A stretch of DNA of 64,000 nucleotides from Anopheles merus. Taxonomy: Eukaryota > Arthropoda > Insecta > Diptera > Culicidae. Both the position numbers and the translations under genes were made by a program. Shown piece after piece: positions 23,501 through 38,500 of this stretch. Each line of letters starts with the position of its first letter. Within the stretch, counting starts at the first letter, position 1. The notes beneath the pieces were generated by a model. It was given only the letters and a program-made list of their open reading frames with translations, did no database searches and was not told the origin of the DNA. The DNA lies in the NCBI RefSeq assembly GCF_017562075.2, contig NC_054082.1, forward strand, positions 37,567,942 through 37,631,941, given 5' to 3'.

Positions 23501-26500
23501 GCGCCGAAACGTTTTGCAAGTACCTGTACGATTATTTAGAGTAAATGCCGTTTTGTCGTGCATCCCCGAGCACTGGGCATAGTTTATTGCCGTTTCCGTG
23601 GACGGAAAACTGTTTGAAAGTGACACCCTGCACTATTGACGAACCCAGTGTAACTGTATCGCATTGTTGTAGATAAGATAACGATTTTTCTCTGATAGTG
23701 ATAGCATCGGAAGATCAATAAGAACGAAAAAAAGCTAAAAAAAATACATCATATTTTTACAAATTGTTTCTGCGTTTGGAATAATACGCTTGTAGGATTT
23801 GTTTGGTATTTGTAATTTGTAATGCGAAATTTGTTGTTAAATGATGATCATAGGAATGGTCCTCTAACTTGAGCTACCACTTGATCCCAAGGCAGATATT
23901 CCACAACGTAAACATCGCTATAGTGTTGAAATAGGGTGATTGAGAACCCCCCTAAAGTACAGCCAAATTGGTCCCGATGATCCTCATACTGTTGAAAATG
24001 TTGTTGTGTGTTTTTGGAGTGCGCAAAGGGAGGTTTTGCCATCAGCACACGCAAAACGAACGACTAAGCAAATGGCAACGGTTATTGTGTGTGCATTGCA
24101 AAGATAAAAAAAATGTTTCTTCTTTAAAGTATGCTCAAACTCACATACACACACACACACGCATGACTGTGTAACCACATGGCCACAGGGTAGAGTAACA
24201 ATCAGCAAAGAACGCTCGGAAGTGCGATAGTGAGCGAAGTGGGGCGGACGAAGACGGCAGACGGAGCTCCGAGCCGAACTGAGGTACCAATGGATTGCGC
24301 AAACAGGGAAAAGACACCGAACAGTGCTCCTTCTGGAATTGGCCGACGGTGATGGGTTGCGTTGGGGGATAGAAGAGAAGGGGGTGAGGTTCGTTTGGTA
24401 CGCGCGAGATGGCACGTTTCGTTACATCACGCTGACGACAGCGAAAGATACGGGGCCGGTCTTGTACGCATTTGTGTTCACCAACATCGCTGCCAAACGG
24501 GGCTATTCGGAACTGTCCCCGATTCGATTCAACCTCGCAACCAGGCAAAACTAAAAAAATCAGTCGAGAGATTTCAGCCACTCAGCCACAAAGGCAGCCG
24601 AAAGATAGGAAGGATCTACTTTCGGTGACGCGATCATCTGGGACCCCAACGTGTACTGTAGTATGTAACTGTAGCTCTGCCACGTGGAAAGCTGTGCGGC
24701 ATATGTCTCACGATCCCGAAAACCTCGTGGCGCGGTATGGAAGAAACATGTGCTTGCGCAATGGTACACCACACATAGATACGTGCGCGTCATCGGCCAT
24801 TTGATTGATATGGATGTTTACTTACGCGCGGTGGATCCCGTTCCGCTGGCTACGGACAGTACTTTCCGGCTTCCCGGATTGTCGCGAACATCGGGCACTC
24901 TCGAATCGTTGTCTGCCGTCGGTCTCTCGCAGGACACGCACACCCGAGCGCCATTTTGAAGATCGGCAGGCTGTAACTTCCCGCTCCAGAGCGCCTTTCG
25001 TCCTGTCTATATTACACTGGAGTTGATTCATGCACTACTGCCCGTGTTCTTGGAAAACGGAGTCCGGCATTAATTCCGCGCTTTGAGTTTGAGCCGCCTT
25101 GCGTACATCTCGCCATCAGTTGTTTGAATTGCGTAGATGGTTTATTATTTCGTGTTCCACAAGTTCCAGGTACGCGTTAGCTGTAGCCGCTGCCGCTGCT
25201 AATGTCGCCGCAAGGCCCCTTATCTTTACGGTGTTTGTTCCGTTTTGGTGTCCGTGCGGGTTTGCCACATTCGTCTGGCCGCTTCCGACGCCCGCCATGC
25301 CTGTCGTCCATTTTCTGGGGCGTTTCTCGAAGTGGCGGGCAAAGCATATCGAACGCGCCTGAGCTAGCTGTTTTAGGCGTTTTCAATGCGTCACAGTTGT
25401 CCATTCACAGTGAAACACACACACTACCATAAACATTCCCCACTTGAAGGACACACAGCGCATCTGTTTGAAGTGCACTCGTCGAAAATGTTAGTATCTG
25501 TCCAGTGGAATGTTCGGCACACGTACAAGAACGTTCTACTAACAGCCACTACTAGATGATGCTAGGCCACGATCAGAGCGCCCGGATAGGCGCACCGTTT
25601 GCAAGCGCGTTCACGAACCGACTAGCGAGCTTGTTGCGCTGCCGCCTGGTTCGAAGCTCGCTCGGTGCTTACTAATCGGATTTTTTCGGTGTGTGCACTG
25701 CGCGACAACCAACGAACGATGCCGGGGCGATATCGCGCGGCAAAGTACTGCCGAAGTACTGCTGCTCACGTACACGCACTCGATCTCCACTCTCGCCCTC
25801 TCCTCCAGAACCGATCGTAATGTTTGAGAACACACTCTAATGACACACCGAAGCCTCCCAGCCATTCCACTCTGTCTAACACACTTTGCTGCCCACCCTC
25901 TCCCCGCGCCGGCCAAACAATTCCCAGCGTACTCTTTACACTTTACACTGAAATTGGACGATTGTGTTGTGATAAAAACAGTACCGACTCTCACTCCCCC
26001 GCTACACCCGCCACATCATTTATTAACGGGGAGGAGAACAGGAAGGCGGTGGGCGATGGTACACAAGTGCAACCGTCACACGTCATTACTATCGGCCCCA
26101 GCAGGCCTGCCACTGCCTGTCCACCCACCACAATGGGGCGCTCGTTCGGAGGCACACCAACACAGTCGCACGATCGTACCACGCAAACCCGAACTGTGGC
26201 ACTTGCTCCCTAACGCTAACGTCTATTGCAAAAGGGGGATGTACCGAAAATCCGGCCGGAACACGGAACAACACTATTACGTTGGATGACCTAATGGCAG
26301 GATCTTCGAAATGGGGAACCTGCTCCAGCTAGGCAGGCCAACAGTGCAGTGCCTTGCGCAATGCACCGGCGCACCACATGACGGCTCAATGCAACTGGTC
26401 TCGCGTTTGGACAATAACTCGGGTGAGCATCGTGGTCCGACCGGCGTTATATATGTCGGGAGTGAGTCCCGCGCGCGAACGCTTCACGCAGTGCCGCGAA

Positions 26501-29500
26501 AGCTCATTTACTTTTTAACGTGTGTATGTATTGGTCACAAAAAGGGAGAGACTTTGTGAGCGCGAACGTGAGAGAGAGAGAGAATGAGTGATAGGGATGG
26601 AGCAACCGCGGAGGGACCACCCCAGTCAACGAGGGATGATTTGCTGCGAAGGTTTCCGGCGGTTGGTGGCGGTTGTGTGCGTTCGGGCGCATATCGGCGA
26701 AACCGCGGCGTAAGCCACACGAAGAACGATGATGGACAAACATAACGCGCGCCGCAGGATCAAAAGGCGCGATCGCGAGGCAAGATGAAGCTTTGCCAAC
26801 CCACACTGTCGCACAGCAAGTTCGTCGATGGTGTGTGGGCTTTTTTTCAGTGCAATGACTACAGGAAAAATATTAAAAATTAAATACTTCGCGCAAAATA
26901 AAACAATTTGCCCACTAGCAGTTGGGTAGTAGGTAGCACGATTTACTTCAAAGTTTTTATAAAGTTTACGGAATAGTGTTATTTTTAAAAAAATAATAAA
27001 GATAACTGCCTGCTCTTGTGTTTATTTATTTGCCGTACTTTTATTCCCTTTCATTTGGGCGGCCAAGAATAGGCCAGAGTGTTCACCGCTGTGTTTGTTG
27101 ATGTTGGTGAAAGTTTAGATTACGGGGATGGAGTAAAATACTGAGGCTCGCATCAGACACATACATCAACAGATGGGAAGAACCGATGGGCTGAAGGTGC
27201 CTCCTCTGCTTGGGTAACACCGTCTCAAGGCATGCTGAGAGCTAATATGCTCGGGCCCGAAGAAACAGCTTGTGCAAATAGAACATTTTTCATGCATCAT
27301 TGTTCCCGCATCGGATCGGCAAAATGAGACTTTCAGGTTGTAAGTGATGCGATCGTGTGGATCAGGTCGAGGATGATTGAAAAATTGTACGCACTGCGTG
27401 TTGAAATGTAAATTGTATTTTTATAGCATTTTGTAGGTACTATTATTAAAAAGGATTTAGGGTGGATAAATTCAATGTATAGAAGAGATGAACGACAATG
27501 CAATATTTTATCCTTTTCAGTACCTTAGTCTCCATAAACAAGTTCGCTAAAGCCCTATGTTCTGTGATGTACTCATCAATTAGGGCAGAACGTACCAACA
27601 TGCCTACCATGGGTTCAAAGCTCGCATTTACCGAGCGTGTCTCATACGTCCTTAAATTCCCATCAAAGCTATATTGTCCGCCATAGTCCTATAAATTTGT
27701 TCTATTTTTATGATTTATACCACCCGAGGAAACGGGAGAAACGATTCTAGACCACACCACGCCGCACATTTGCTTACGATCTACATAACACACGAAGAGA
27801 CAAATGAAAACAGCGAATTGTTTGAACAAATGGCTCATGGAAGTGTGACGTACATCGTTTACCATCCGCTAACGTCATTTTAATGCATTGGCATTCCTTA
27901 CTTGTTTGTTGTAAAACTTCCATGCCTTGTGTGATGTAACATAATAGAAAGGTTTCAAGAAATTTTCGAATACCTCGAAAAATAAATAACTAACATAACT
28001 AGTCAGGTAATAATGAGTATAACATTATTTGTTTAAATAATATTTTTTTAAGTTCAACACATCAATTATATAATATTAATCAGTACTTCTGAGAAGCCGT
28101 GTAAGGTAGTACAGTGTTTTGACATATTTGTTCCCTGTTGTTGTTTGGTTGTTCCCTATTTTCTCCAAATAGTCTAAACGATTAATTGATCGTTTTTCAA
28201 CTATTTTGGAATTGTTCTAACGATTTAATGGTATTATCCCTGAATTTATGAAATTTATGATTAAACAAAATTTAGCAAATGATCAATAAATCGTGGGATG
28301 AATAAAAAACATCGGTAAGTATCGAGAAATCCTTGAAAACAAAAAAAAAACAAATCAGGGAAAATCTTGAAATCAAACTTATTAAATTCAAAGAAAATCA
28401 GTGAAACCGTATTTATACGATTCATAAAGATGTTTTGTTCTATTTCAATAAATAATTAAAACATTATTTCACTGTTGTGGATTTAAGGAAAACCAAATTG
28501 CCGAAGGAAATTCAAGCTTATAGGAAATTAGGTTATAATAATCATAATGGTTACAAAAAAAGCAGAAAATGCACAAACGTCATGTAAATAGATTAATGAA
28601 CAAGCGCACCAGCCACAGGTGCAACTACAGCAATGCAACGACACAATCAAAGCGAAACTCCCCTCCCGATCGTAACGAAATCCCTGGCATCTTTGGACAG
28701 TTAACATGAAAACAAAACCTTACCCTTGCACTGTGACAACCATGGCTAAGGACGACGGCAGCACCTCAGCCAAGATAAATGGTGCATTAGCTAAATGGGA
28801 AACTAATCACTGCCCGAGATTGACCCGCGCGCGATGGCGCGCTCAAATCGCACTGGATTGCCGCTTCTGTATGGGCAGGGGGTTGCGCAATTGCACAGAA
28901 CCGTGGCCCGATCGTTGCAGCAGCTAATCGTTGTCATCGTGTTTGCAAGGGTCGAACGAATTAATCAATCCGTTACACCGAAGGATACCGAGACGGTGGA
29001 CACTTCTTAGCACATTGGATTGATGGTACACGAATCATACATTAGGGCGACGGGGGTGCTTTTATAATGTTTTAATTGCAAAACAGCATTTTGAGGTCAC
29101 TCATATTGACCTAAACTAAGCATAACGATAGCGTAAAGTTATAACATATTCCAGATAAAATAGAAAACATGCAAGAACATGCAAGTGTCCTACGACTAAT
29201 GATCAATTTCTATAACAAAGTATCATCTTTCTGACGTGGCAGTAAACCTGCGTCAAAAGCTCTCTATATTAGAACCAATCAGCCAGAGAGGCTTCCGTAA
29301 TCATTTGTCACGATGGCAATATTGGTGTAAGAAATACGCAAAAAGAACACCAAACGCGCCTCAACTAAAAAGCGCTACCGATCGTGCGATCGCTCAGCGT
29401 ACGGAATCGAAGTTGCAGTAAAACCGAGTACAACTATCAACACCGAGCTACCCTCCCGAGTGGTGGCGAGTGGGCATACAGTCGTGCAGTTGTAGTTTAC

Positions 29501-32500
29501 CGTGAGACCGTCGTTGCGCCTGTGTGATTGTGCACACAAACGGTCAGATAACAAATAGATTTGCACCTGTTGCAACTGTGCAACGACTGACACCGCGCAG
29601 TACAATGTCATCTTCCAACCCCCTTTACTGGTCACAGCTCTGCGTGGGGGAAATTTGAAGGTTGACCAAAAAGGGTAACAAATGAAACGGTTCTCGCCTC
29701 GTCCCCTCTCCGTCTAACTATGTCCCTTCGACGAAGACTTTAGTTGTGTGCCGGTTGTGATAAATGGTTCGCCATCAGTATCAATTCTAATTGCATTCCG
29801 GGGTGGGTGTAAGTGTGGGGCTACTTAGAACTTTAATATACTTCTTTTAATGAAGCAAACCGTGTGAGATGGTGGTGGGGGGAGTTTTTTTTACCGCTAC
29901 ATGCACTATGCGAGCTGCTTTTCTTGGCTGCAGTTCTGTGGATCGTGGATCGTCTACACACACCATGACGGAGTGCGTTAAGAACCGCGAGTTCGACGCC
30001 ATAACTTGAGCATGTGTTTGAAAATTAATATCACCATGCTAATTTCTCATGCTCCTCCCGGCTGCGCGTAAGTGTTCCGACCGTCCACCGAAATACACAG
30101 CTGGCGACCGAAACACAGGGATGATTCATGCACAGCGAGCCCTGGGCCGGATGGGCCTAGGAATTGCGGACACAGACATCGCTTTACTTTTGGACAACAC
30201 ACACAGACACAAACATTCCGGAAAGGGCGTGCACCCCCACACACACACTCGGCAGACAGTGATCCCCATCGGTGCCGGCGACAACACCCTAAAACTTTCA
30301 TAATGTAGTGCGAGAGTGCGGCGTGACCCACCGCCGCACGAATGTCCGAAAGCGATGCCCCGGGCCGGGGTGATATACCCGCGCTGGTTGGAAAAACAAA
30401 CAGAACGTACGATAAAAGTCAGCGAAATGGGAACGGAAACCCGGTTCCACCCCGGGACGGATCGGCGGGAGGGACATGTGAGATGGGTGGAATGGCAGTC
30501 CTGTAACTACTACGCACGAGATATGGATACAGAAACGACAGTCCTTTGCTCTTCCAGCTTTGCTGGCACAGGCCGAGCAAGCTAGAAAGCGTTGTACAAA
30601 TTTCCCAATATTTTTCAACAACCGAATTCCACACGTCGGTTCGAGCAGGGTGTGCTTTTCCCTACACACGCCCCGGATAATGTGCTACCGTTGACCGTGA
30701 ATGTGTTGGTGTCTGTTAGGTTTTAAAGTGCTTTTTTCTACCACTGCAGTTGATTGCGCTAGAATGTGTGGGGATACGTTGGGTATTTTGTTGATCCTAA
30801 AACTACTATGTGAGTGGCAAGTGCTGCAAGATCGTATATCAATCCCGATTGATCGTACAGCACGAAGATAATAATTTAATTTATTTACTATAATTTGAAC
30901 AGGAAAAAACCAAATGAATTGTATAAAATATGGTTCATTCTCATTCAAAACTTATATTTTTACTTAAAACTGCATATTTTTACTTTTTACTGCCTACTAT
31001 GCGCCTAACCTACTACGCCCTTTTTCATTTAATTGAATATATTATAAGTACATTCATTGAAAAATAATTCATACAGAAAAATGTAAACAATGCTCCAGAA
31101 ACAACTATTAACTGCCTCAAACAACTCCCAGCGGAACTGGTGCATCACAATTTCCTCTGGGGCACGGGCAATCATTCTTCTTTTCTTTGCTCCTCGACAT
31201 TCCCTCACAGTTCTGTTTGCTTCTCTAATCCTCCTTCTAATAGTGTCATAATTTAAAGCATCCTGCATTCTGCTTCCAAACCGTCCAAAAAAGAATGGAA
31301 AGAGCGATCAAAAGGCGACAGCATGCTACAGGTCAGCAAAGGTTCTATTTGCAAAAGAGCGTGTTGACAACCGGGTGGCCCCTGGTCGGAACAGGCTGGA
31401 TCGAATCGCGGGACTGACGCAATGTTACATTATTTACCACCCGTGCCCCGTTCCTGTTGGGTTTGCTCTTATCGCGTCGGTTGCGGCAGGTAATGCACCA
31501 TGAAGATGGTTTTCTGTGTGACGGCCAGTTGGTAAGCCACAAGCGTCCACCGACCGGAAATGTTGCACCATACCGTACCGAAACGCAATGGGAAAACACA
31601 GCAAGACCAAGGCAAGCTGGTGCCCTATTATTAATGCACAGAGGAGTGCACAAGAGCGGGAAGTGGGAGATGGATATTTCCTACAGCAAGTTGGTATGAT
31701 TAAACGGCGATTAGAAAAGGTTGCGAAATGCGGGAATAAAAGGTTCTTGTTTCAAGCCAACAACAACAACACCTATCGGTTGTTAATGTATCAATCGAGC
31801 GTGAACGATAAAGTGCAGTGGCGCTGCGACTAGAGGTATGTTTGCTGTTGTAGTTGTTTAAATTGAGTTCCACACGTTGCCCATTGCTCAAAACTGTTTA
31901 ACTATTCAAAAGATAAGAAATAAACGCTGTTTCGATAGTGAAGCTGATTAACCCGGGTGTAAAACATGAAATTAGTTCATGTATAATGCGATGAGGTTTA
32001 CTATCGATCGTTCTATTTTTTTATATTGGTTTTGAACTTACATTAAATTGATAAAGAAACGAGAACTACATTTTTATACGTATTAAACACATTTAGGGTA
32101 CATTTTACCACAGTGCCCAGTGTAAAGAAGATAGACTATTTTCTCACTGCATGTTGAGGCAATTTTCATTTGCTCGAAGAGACGAATTTTTTTGAAAAAA
32201 AAAAAAAAACACGCGTTACCACAACAGATGCTACAATTTTGGTGTGCAGGTGTTCACACATTTTTTTGTTGTTGTTGAAAGTCTATATTTTTCATAGTTT
32301 TGGAACGCTTAGTGCACCAGCGCTCGGCTTCGCTAAGCAAAGAAGATCGGTTCGTTTCACCGAAACCGAGTTTTGAGTTTGCACCGAAATACATAAAAAT
32401 GGTTTCTTTTCTTTTGCATTTCCGTTTCCATCGTAACAGCAACATGCTGCCTTCGAACAATCATAAAAAAGTGTGGAACAGCGTTTTACGTTCTTGTGCC

Positions 32501-35500
32501 GCCAAGGACCACCAACAAATCACACAGGATGCCGCGCGCTTGAAACAAAAGGGACATGCTGTACGATCGTGTGCGGTATGTCGTTAAACTATGGTTTGCA
32601 CCCTATTGACAACGGCACTAAACGTTTCTGGAAAGATAACACGCCACTTCAACAGAACCCGGCCACCGTCGGTCGAAAATATGACGCAAATTTTGGGTGG
32701 TCTGCTCAAAATTTGCAACCGACTTATTCTTGCCCTTCAACTCGGGAAATAGAAGACCTCCAACATATCTTTTGCAAGAGTTTTTGGATGATTTTTTTTA
32801 AGGAGAGCATCCGGTAGCCGGTATTTCTCGTGTGAATGTTTAAGAATACCATTAAATGTTCCAATATCCTGTAGGATCTAGCTTCACTAAAAAGGATGGC
32901 AAAAGAGGGATGTGAACGGGTGATCTGTCGCCCTGTCAGTCAGAGTGATTTATGGCTTTTCTTAGAATGTTTGAAGAACCTCAACAGTAGCCAAAAAATG
33001 CGTGTGAAATGACCACCCATCAACACCTGATAACGTATGTAGCTTTCCAAGAAATAGGATGTAAAGCGGATGAGATCTTTGAAGTCAAAAGTTTGAAATT
33101 CAAGACCATATCCGTAAGTGTGATGCGTGTACTGCAAATGGAAAACCATGAGTATATGCAGCATGCAATGAAAAGCAAAGGGTAACGACCTATAAGTATC
33201 CTATAACTACCAATGCAGAAGATGTTATGTCTGCGGGAAATCTGAAGACAGAGAACCTTACACCCCTCTCTAATCAACATTAAAGACATTAAAGAATTTG
33301 TGAAAGATAAGATATAAGTGTTTTGTCCAACAAATATGTGTTCACTATTTCTTACTTGGAGATTCTTGTTAAATCAACTGAGGATACTCAGCTAGAGATA
33401 TTTAAAATGTAATAAAAAACACAAAAATTAAATAGGAAGACCCCATCGAGATTTGTTAATAAATAAAACTTATTTTGTCAGTTATCCATATCTGGCGTCC
33501 CTCGTGGTAATGTTTTATAACCTCTGCTATAACCTTCTGTTCGTCAATAATATCCGGCGTATTCCTGACCAGTTCATGGCCATCAACCTTTTGCAAAAAA
33601 CCTCAGCATTTTTTCCCCATAATCTCTTTCTTGATGGGTCCTTTTTACAATACTCAACCAACTCTTTCTCTTTCCCCTCCGGTAGCTCAACGTACTTTCC
33701 TTTATTCTTTTATTCTGCTGTTCATGATCTGGAGTCTAATGTCTGGGTCTAGCCCTTTGTGATAAAAATATGTTTTTTCTATAATTATATACTGGATATT
33801 GTTAACTAGGCCCTCAGACGATGGTCAGACACGGCTAGGTATGGTCAAGAGACTCTCTTCTGAGACTGCGTGATTTAAGTGCTTTTTCTGACTGCATTTG
33901 TTAAGTTTTGTAATGGGGTAATACTATATAGCTTAGAGTAACTTTTAAATAAGTTGTGAGTAAAGATTATGAAGCCGTCTCCAATTTTGACAGAGAAGAA
34001 AAGCATTATCAAGAGAAATCCTGATCTTTAATGTTCTAAGATTCAACAAACATTCTTATGGATTTTAGAATTTCTGCATCAGTGACTGGATATAATACTC
34101 TACACTATTTCAAACAACGGAACACTGTAAAGCCCCGAAAAATGCTGTATTAGAGAAGAATAGACAATGGTCATAAAAAAGGTAGCGGAAATCGTTTCTA
34201 TCGTGTATTACGTTCTGTACAGGTAGTTTACATTGTTTTGTTTAACACACACTCGAATTATTATTGATTATGATAGGTCATTTCTTTGTTTAATAGACAT
34301 TCTATGATAAATAGCTACATACTTTCATGGCAAAGATTTTAACCATAAATAAACCATTGGTAATTTGCGAGAAACATATATTCGTTGGTATATAAATACA
34401 TATAAACACATTTATTCTTACATATAACAAAAAGTTTAACTAACAGACATATATCAAATGTGTTGCTTCAATGCTATGAATAACTTTATCAGAATTCGCA
34501 TTCACAAATCAGTAAACCCGCCATATCATGTGGTTCACGGTACATGACCGTCAAGCTAACGCAGTTTTAATAATCCCTCCGGTCAATCACAATTTTTCAC
34601 GCCAGGTTTGCGGCCGCGGAATACAACTTGGTGCTCCTGTTGGGTAACCCCATTTTTACACCACTAATCACGATAATCGACAATCAAAACCCAACTGTCC
34701 GACCCTTGTGTCACATATGCCCGCCGGTTCCGGTGTGAGCAATGCGCTATTGTCTAGGAAAATTTTCTTTTTTTTTTCGCTCTCTTTCTCGCTTGCATTG
34801 TATGCTCTCTCACTTTTCAATTGCGCTTCCAGCAAACGCGTTTTGGTTCTAGCTCGAATGTGAACCTGTACTTTCTGGCTAGTGCCACCATCCTGAAATT
34901 AGAGAGCCAGGCAAGCGTGGAACGTGCTTTAGCCTAACCTAATGGGTACAATGGATTGCTGCCAATGGTTGAATTTTTCTTGGCTTGGATGCAAAACGAT
35001 ACGATTTTTCGAGCAAAAGAAGAATGATGACTTCAGGAGGATTTCTTCGGCAGATTTCTTCATTTTTGATTAATAATTTCCAATAATTTATTCATTATAC
35101 ATACATAGCATAATAGCATACATTTAAGTAAACGCAAATTATTAGAAATAAAGAAGTATACATTACAATGCAATCTCATGAGAGACAATGAGGAGATAAT
35201 TAAACCAATCCAAAGTATAAGACTTTAATTGGGAAACATAAGAAAAACACTGACTAATATATTATTTCAAACCCTGACCTAGAAATCACGGTTCGTTCAA
35301 AATGCCTCTAAATGAATGATCGACAGCATTAGATGGTATGCAAAAAAGCCACACGTCATTAGCTTCAAACCGATTAAGATGCCACTAACCTACACCCGCG
35401 GCCAGTATGCGTATGCCATACTTCTATGGCGTCATCCTTGCTCGTACGCATACATTAAAGTGAGCTAGGAAGAAATAGGTAGCGAAAGCATAAAAACTAT

Positions 35501-38500
35501 CACACAGAATCATACCGGCTATACAAACCATACCGTCAAGCCCTTACACTGCGGTTTGCGGGTGGATTGGAATGGTTGACCTCAAACGGAAATGATGAGG
35601 TACGTTGTGTGCGGTGCATGGTACTTTGTGGTGGCGAGAGATTTTGGTGAGTAGATGACAAGACCGACAAAAAACACACTTACACACACACATATATAAA
35701 CGACGACACACCTTAGCAGGTTCCTATGTTCCATACGGGTCCCCGCTTAGCATTGGTAGCTTCAACGGGGTAGCAACGGCACCGTGGCCGGGTGACTCTG
35801 CGCGTCAAGCTCTTACGCACCCCGGCCACAGGGTATGCTTGTGAAAAAAACAACAACAAATCAACAACGCATTTCATTCAGTGTAACAAATTGCTGACAA
35901 CCCAATAACAGAAACGCGCAACAAAAAGGCAAACAAACTTACTGTTCCACACGATTTGGAGGTATACTTTGACGCCTGCCCGACCGGTACAAGCGCAAGG
36001 GACACCTCGTCTCGTTCACGGAGTTATGGGAGCAACAAAGTACAAGCGGGGAGGAAACAAAACGACACAGCAGTACGTTTGAGTAACCCACCGGGTGCGT
36101 AGATGCGTGTACGGGATGCCACGAAGGTACTGCTGAACCGACGCTACTCTACGGTAACGGTGCGCCGGTGCGATGTGGCAGAACCCGAAACGACCCAACC
36201 AGGCGGGACATAAATATTCGTCTAAACACGCGCTGTGCACACACTGCGAACGCTTCACTAACGCACTACTAGGCCACCGGAAGGGGCAGCGGGCCATTTT
36301 TATACCGGAAGCGAAATCCTTCGACGGCGCAGCGAGATTTGGCCCTTTATCGGGCACTATCGATTGGTTGGTGAACGGTTAACCTGCATGTTTGGGGGCG
36401 GTGGTTTTGATAACAATCCAGTACCGATACGCATGTGCAGTACAGTACACTGTGGCTGTACTGGTGCGCTGCGCAGAAACAAAATCGATCGATCCATGAC
36501 ATGCAAATGGAAGCTTATCTAAAGTGTTGGGCTAACGATTATATCCGACAGTATCATAAAAGGAATAGATAGGGTAGTTTTTTGTAATGAGTAATACGGA
36601 CCGAAAACATCGGTTTCGAACAAAACCAACAAATAGGCCTGTTTTCAGTTACCTTACCTTGATTTCAATTAACGTCTACATTTTATTGCATTATTATTTC
36701 CCCAACTTACACGACATTGGAGTTAAATGATTTTTTAATTTTGAAAGTTCATACGTCAAATTGGTTCCATTTTTTTTCAACGATTGTCAAGTGCAAAATA
36801 AGTTGCGATTACAAGTTAATAAACTAAATAATAGAAATAACCATTTTTTAAACACAAATTGTATGAAAAACGTAATAATAATACTGCACAAACTGTCAAC
36901 GTGCAACCTGCACGTGGTACCTCATATGAATTGTTGATAATTTATACATTTTTAAAGGTGCAGTTTCATAAATGGTTCATACTGTTGAACTGACGATGAA
37001 TGGATAATTGAAAACTTGTATGCTCGCTCAGCGATTTCTAAAGAATGATCAACGGTAAACGAATCAGTTCTATAAAATTATACAGCTTTAAATTGTTTTC
37101 ATTTTCTTTTTTTAATGATTCAAAATCAGCTTCTTTCCGGTCCAGTCGTGCCACGGGTAACGGGTCAGATGGGAATTTAGACTTGTCCGGCCTACACATA
37201 TCGCCAAAGCGTTTAGTTTAATTCTTTGATTTAAATGGACATTTTGGAACAATTTATTGGATTTTATTTTTTTTCGTAATTTCGTAATTCATATATCTTT
37301 TCAAGTGCAGCTGTTACCAGTTTTCCACGCATTGTCAAGCTAAGTGATGTTTTGTGGTGAAATATTAAGAATTGAAGGATAAAATATCAGCAATTAAAGG
37401 GATGAATGCCAAGGCAGTTGAGTTAATATCGATGAAATACTCTAGTACGAATATATGTAAAAAAGAATAAAGAAGAAAGTCTTCAAGGCGCACTCCTACT
37501 ACTTGCATAAAGAATTTACTAGCTCGCCTTTTTCAGTGTGAACTCTAGTTTTAACAATAATAATAAATAAGAGCGATAATAGATTTTTATGCCCCTAAGA
37601 TCATATGGATCCCCTAGACTCAATGATAAAAATAATTTCTAAATATAAGGTTTATCCATCATTTTTCCAACATCCGAATATGTATTCTGTTAAAATTAAG
37701 ACTTTAGATTTAAATATTTTAATAATGAAATGTAGACAAGTATAGCAATGTACAATATTAAATATATTTCATACGAATATGCGCCATGACATCATGGGAT
37801 ATCAATCAACGATGCATTCTTGTTGCAGTTTTGGTGAAACTTCTCTTGCTACTACAAACGTGTTATCAATACCATGTAACTGCGCACACAGTGATAAGCC
37901 CAGCACGAATGTAGAGCGAAAAAAGTAGCAATTTGTCAAAGATATTATGGAAAGGATGTTAGGTTATATATTTTACAACCATTCACCTATCATTGCAGAA
38001 CCCTTTCTTCGTCAGACACGGTCCACACCACATAATTGATAAGTATTTCTGTTAATTGCAACTTTTAAAATGACTGCAACACGTAACATACATATTACGC
38101 TGCTGTTGTGTTTAATGCTCGCCGATCGTGAGCAATACACGCAGGACAACCGCCATATGCGATACGCCAAGCAAAGGTGCCAACGATACACTTACGGTTG
38201 CGCTATCAGCACCTTCTGCGGATGCTCGTTTAGTTCCGCTGAACTTGTACTCCACATGCAGGGTGGAAAGAAAGGAACGACACGGAACTATGATGATATT
38301 AGAGTGCTACCATCACATTAAGCTCACCGTTTGAGCGGTGAAAGATCCGACCCCAGCGAGGACGTGACGGATGAAAAGCAATAAACGACACCGGAGTTAC
38401 GGTCCCGAACGTTGGAGGGAAACGAATTTCCAACATTTTTTGTTGTAAATAAATCCCGCCACACCAAACAACGTTCGTGGCATGTCGGGCGCAAAGGGTT

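Noticed and set aside
33453..33752. 99-codon frame in AT-rich intron sequence
   Set aside because: Phe/Ser/Leu-rich. The minus strand hints at transposon-like text but no family could be assigned.
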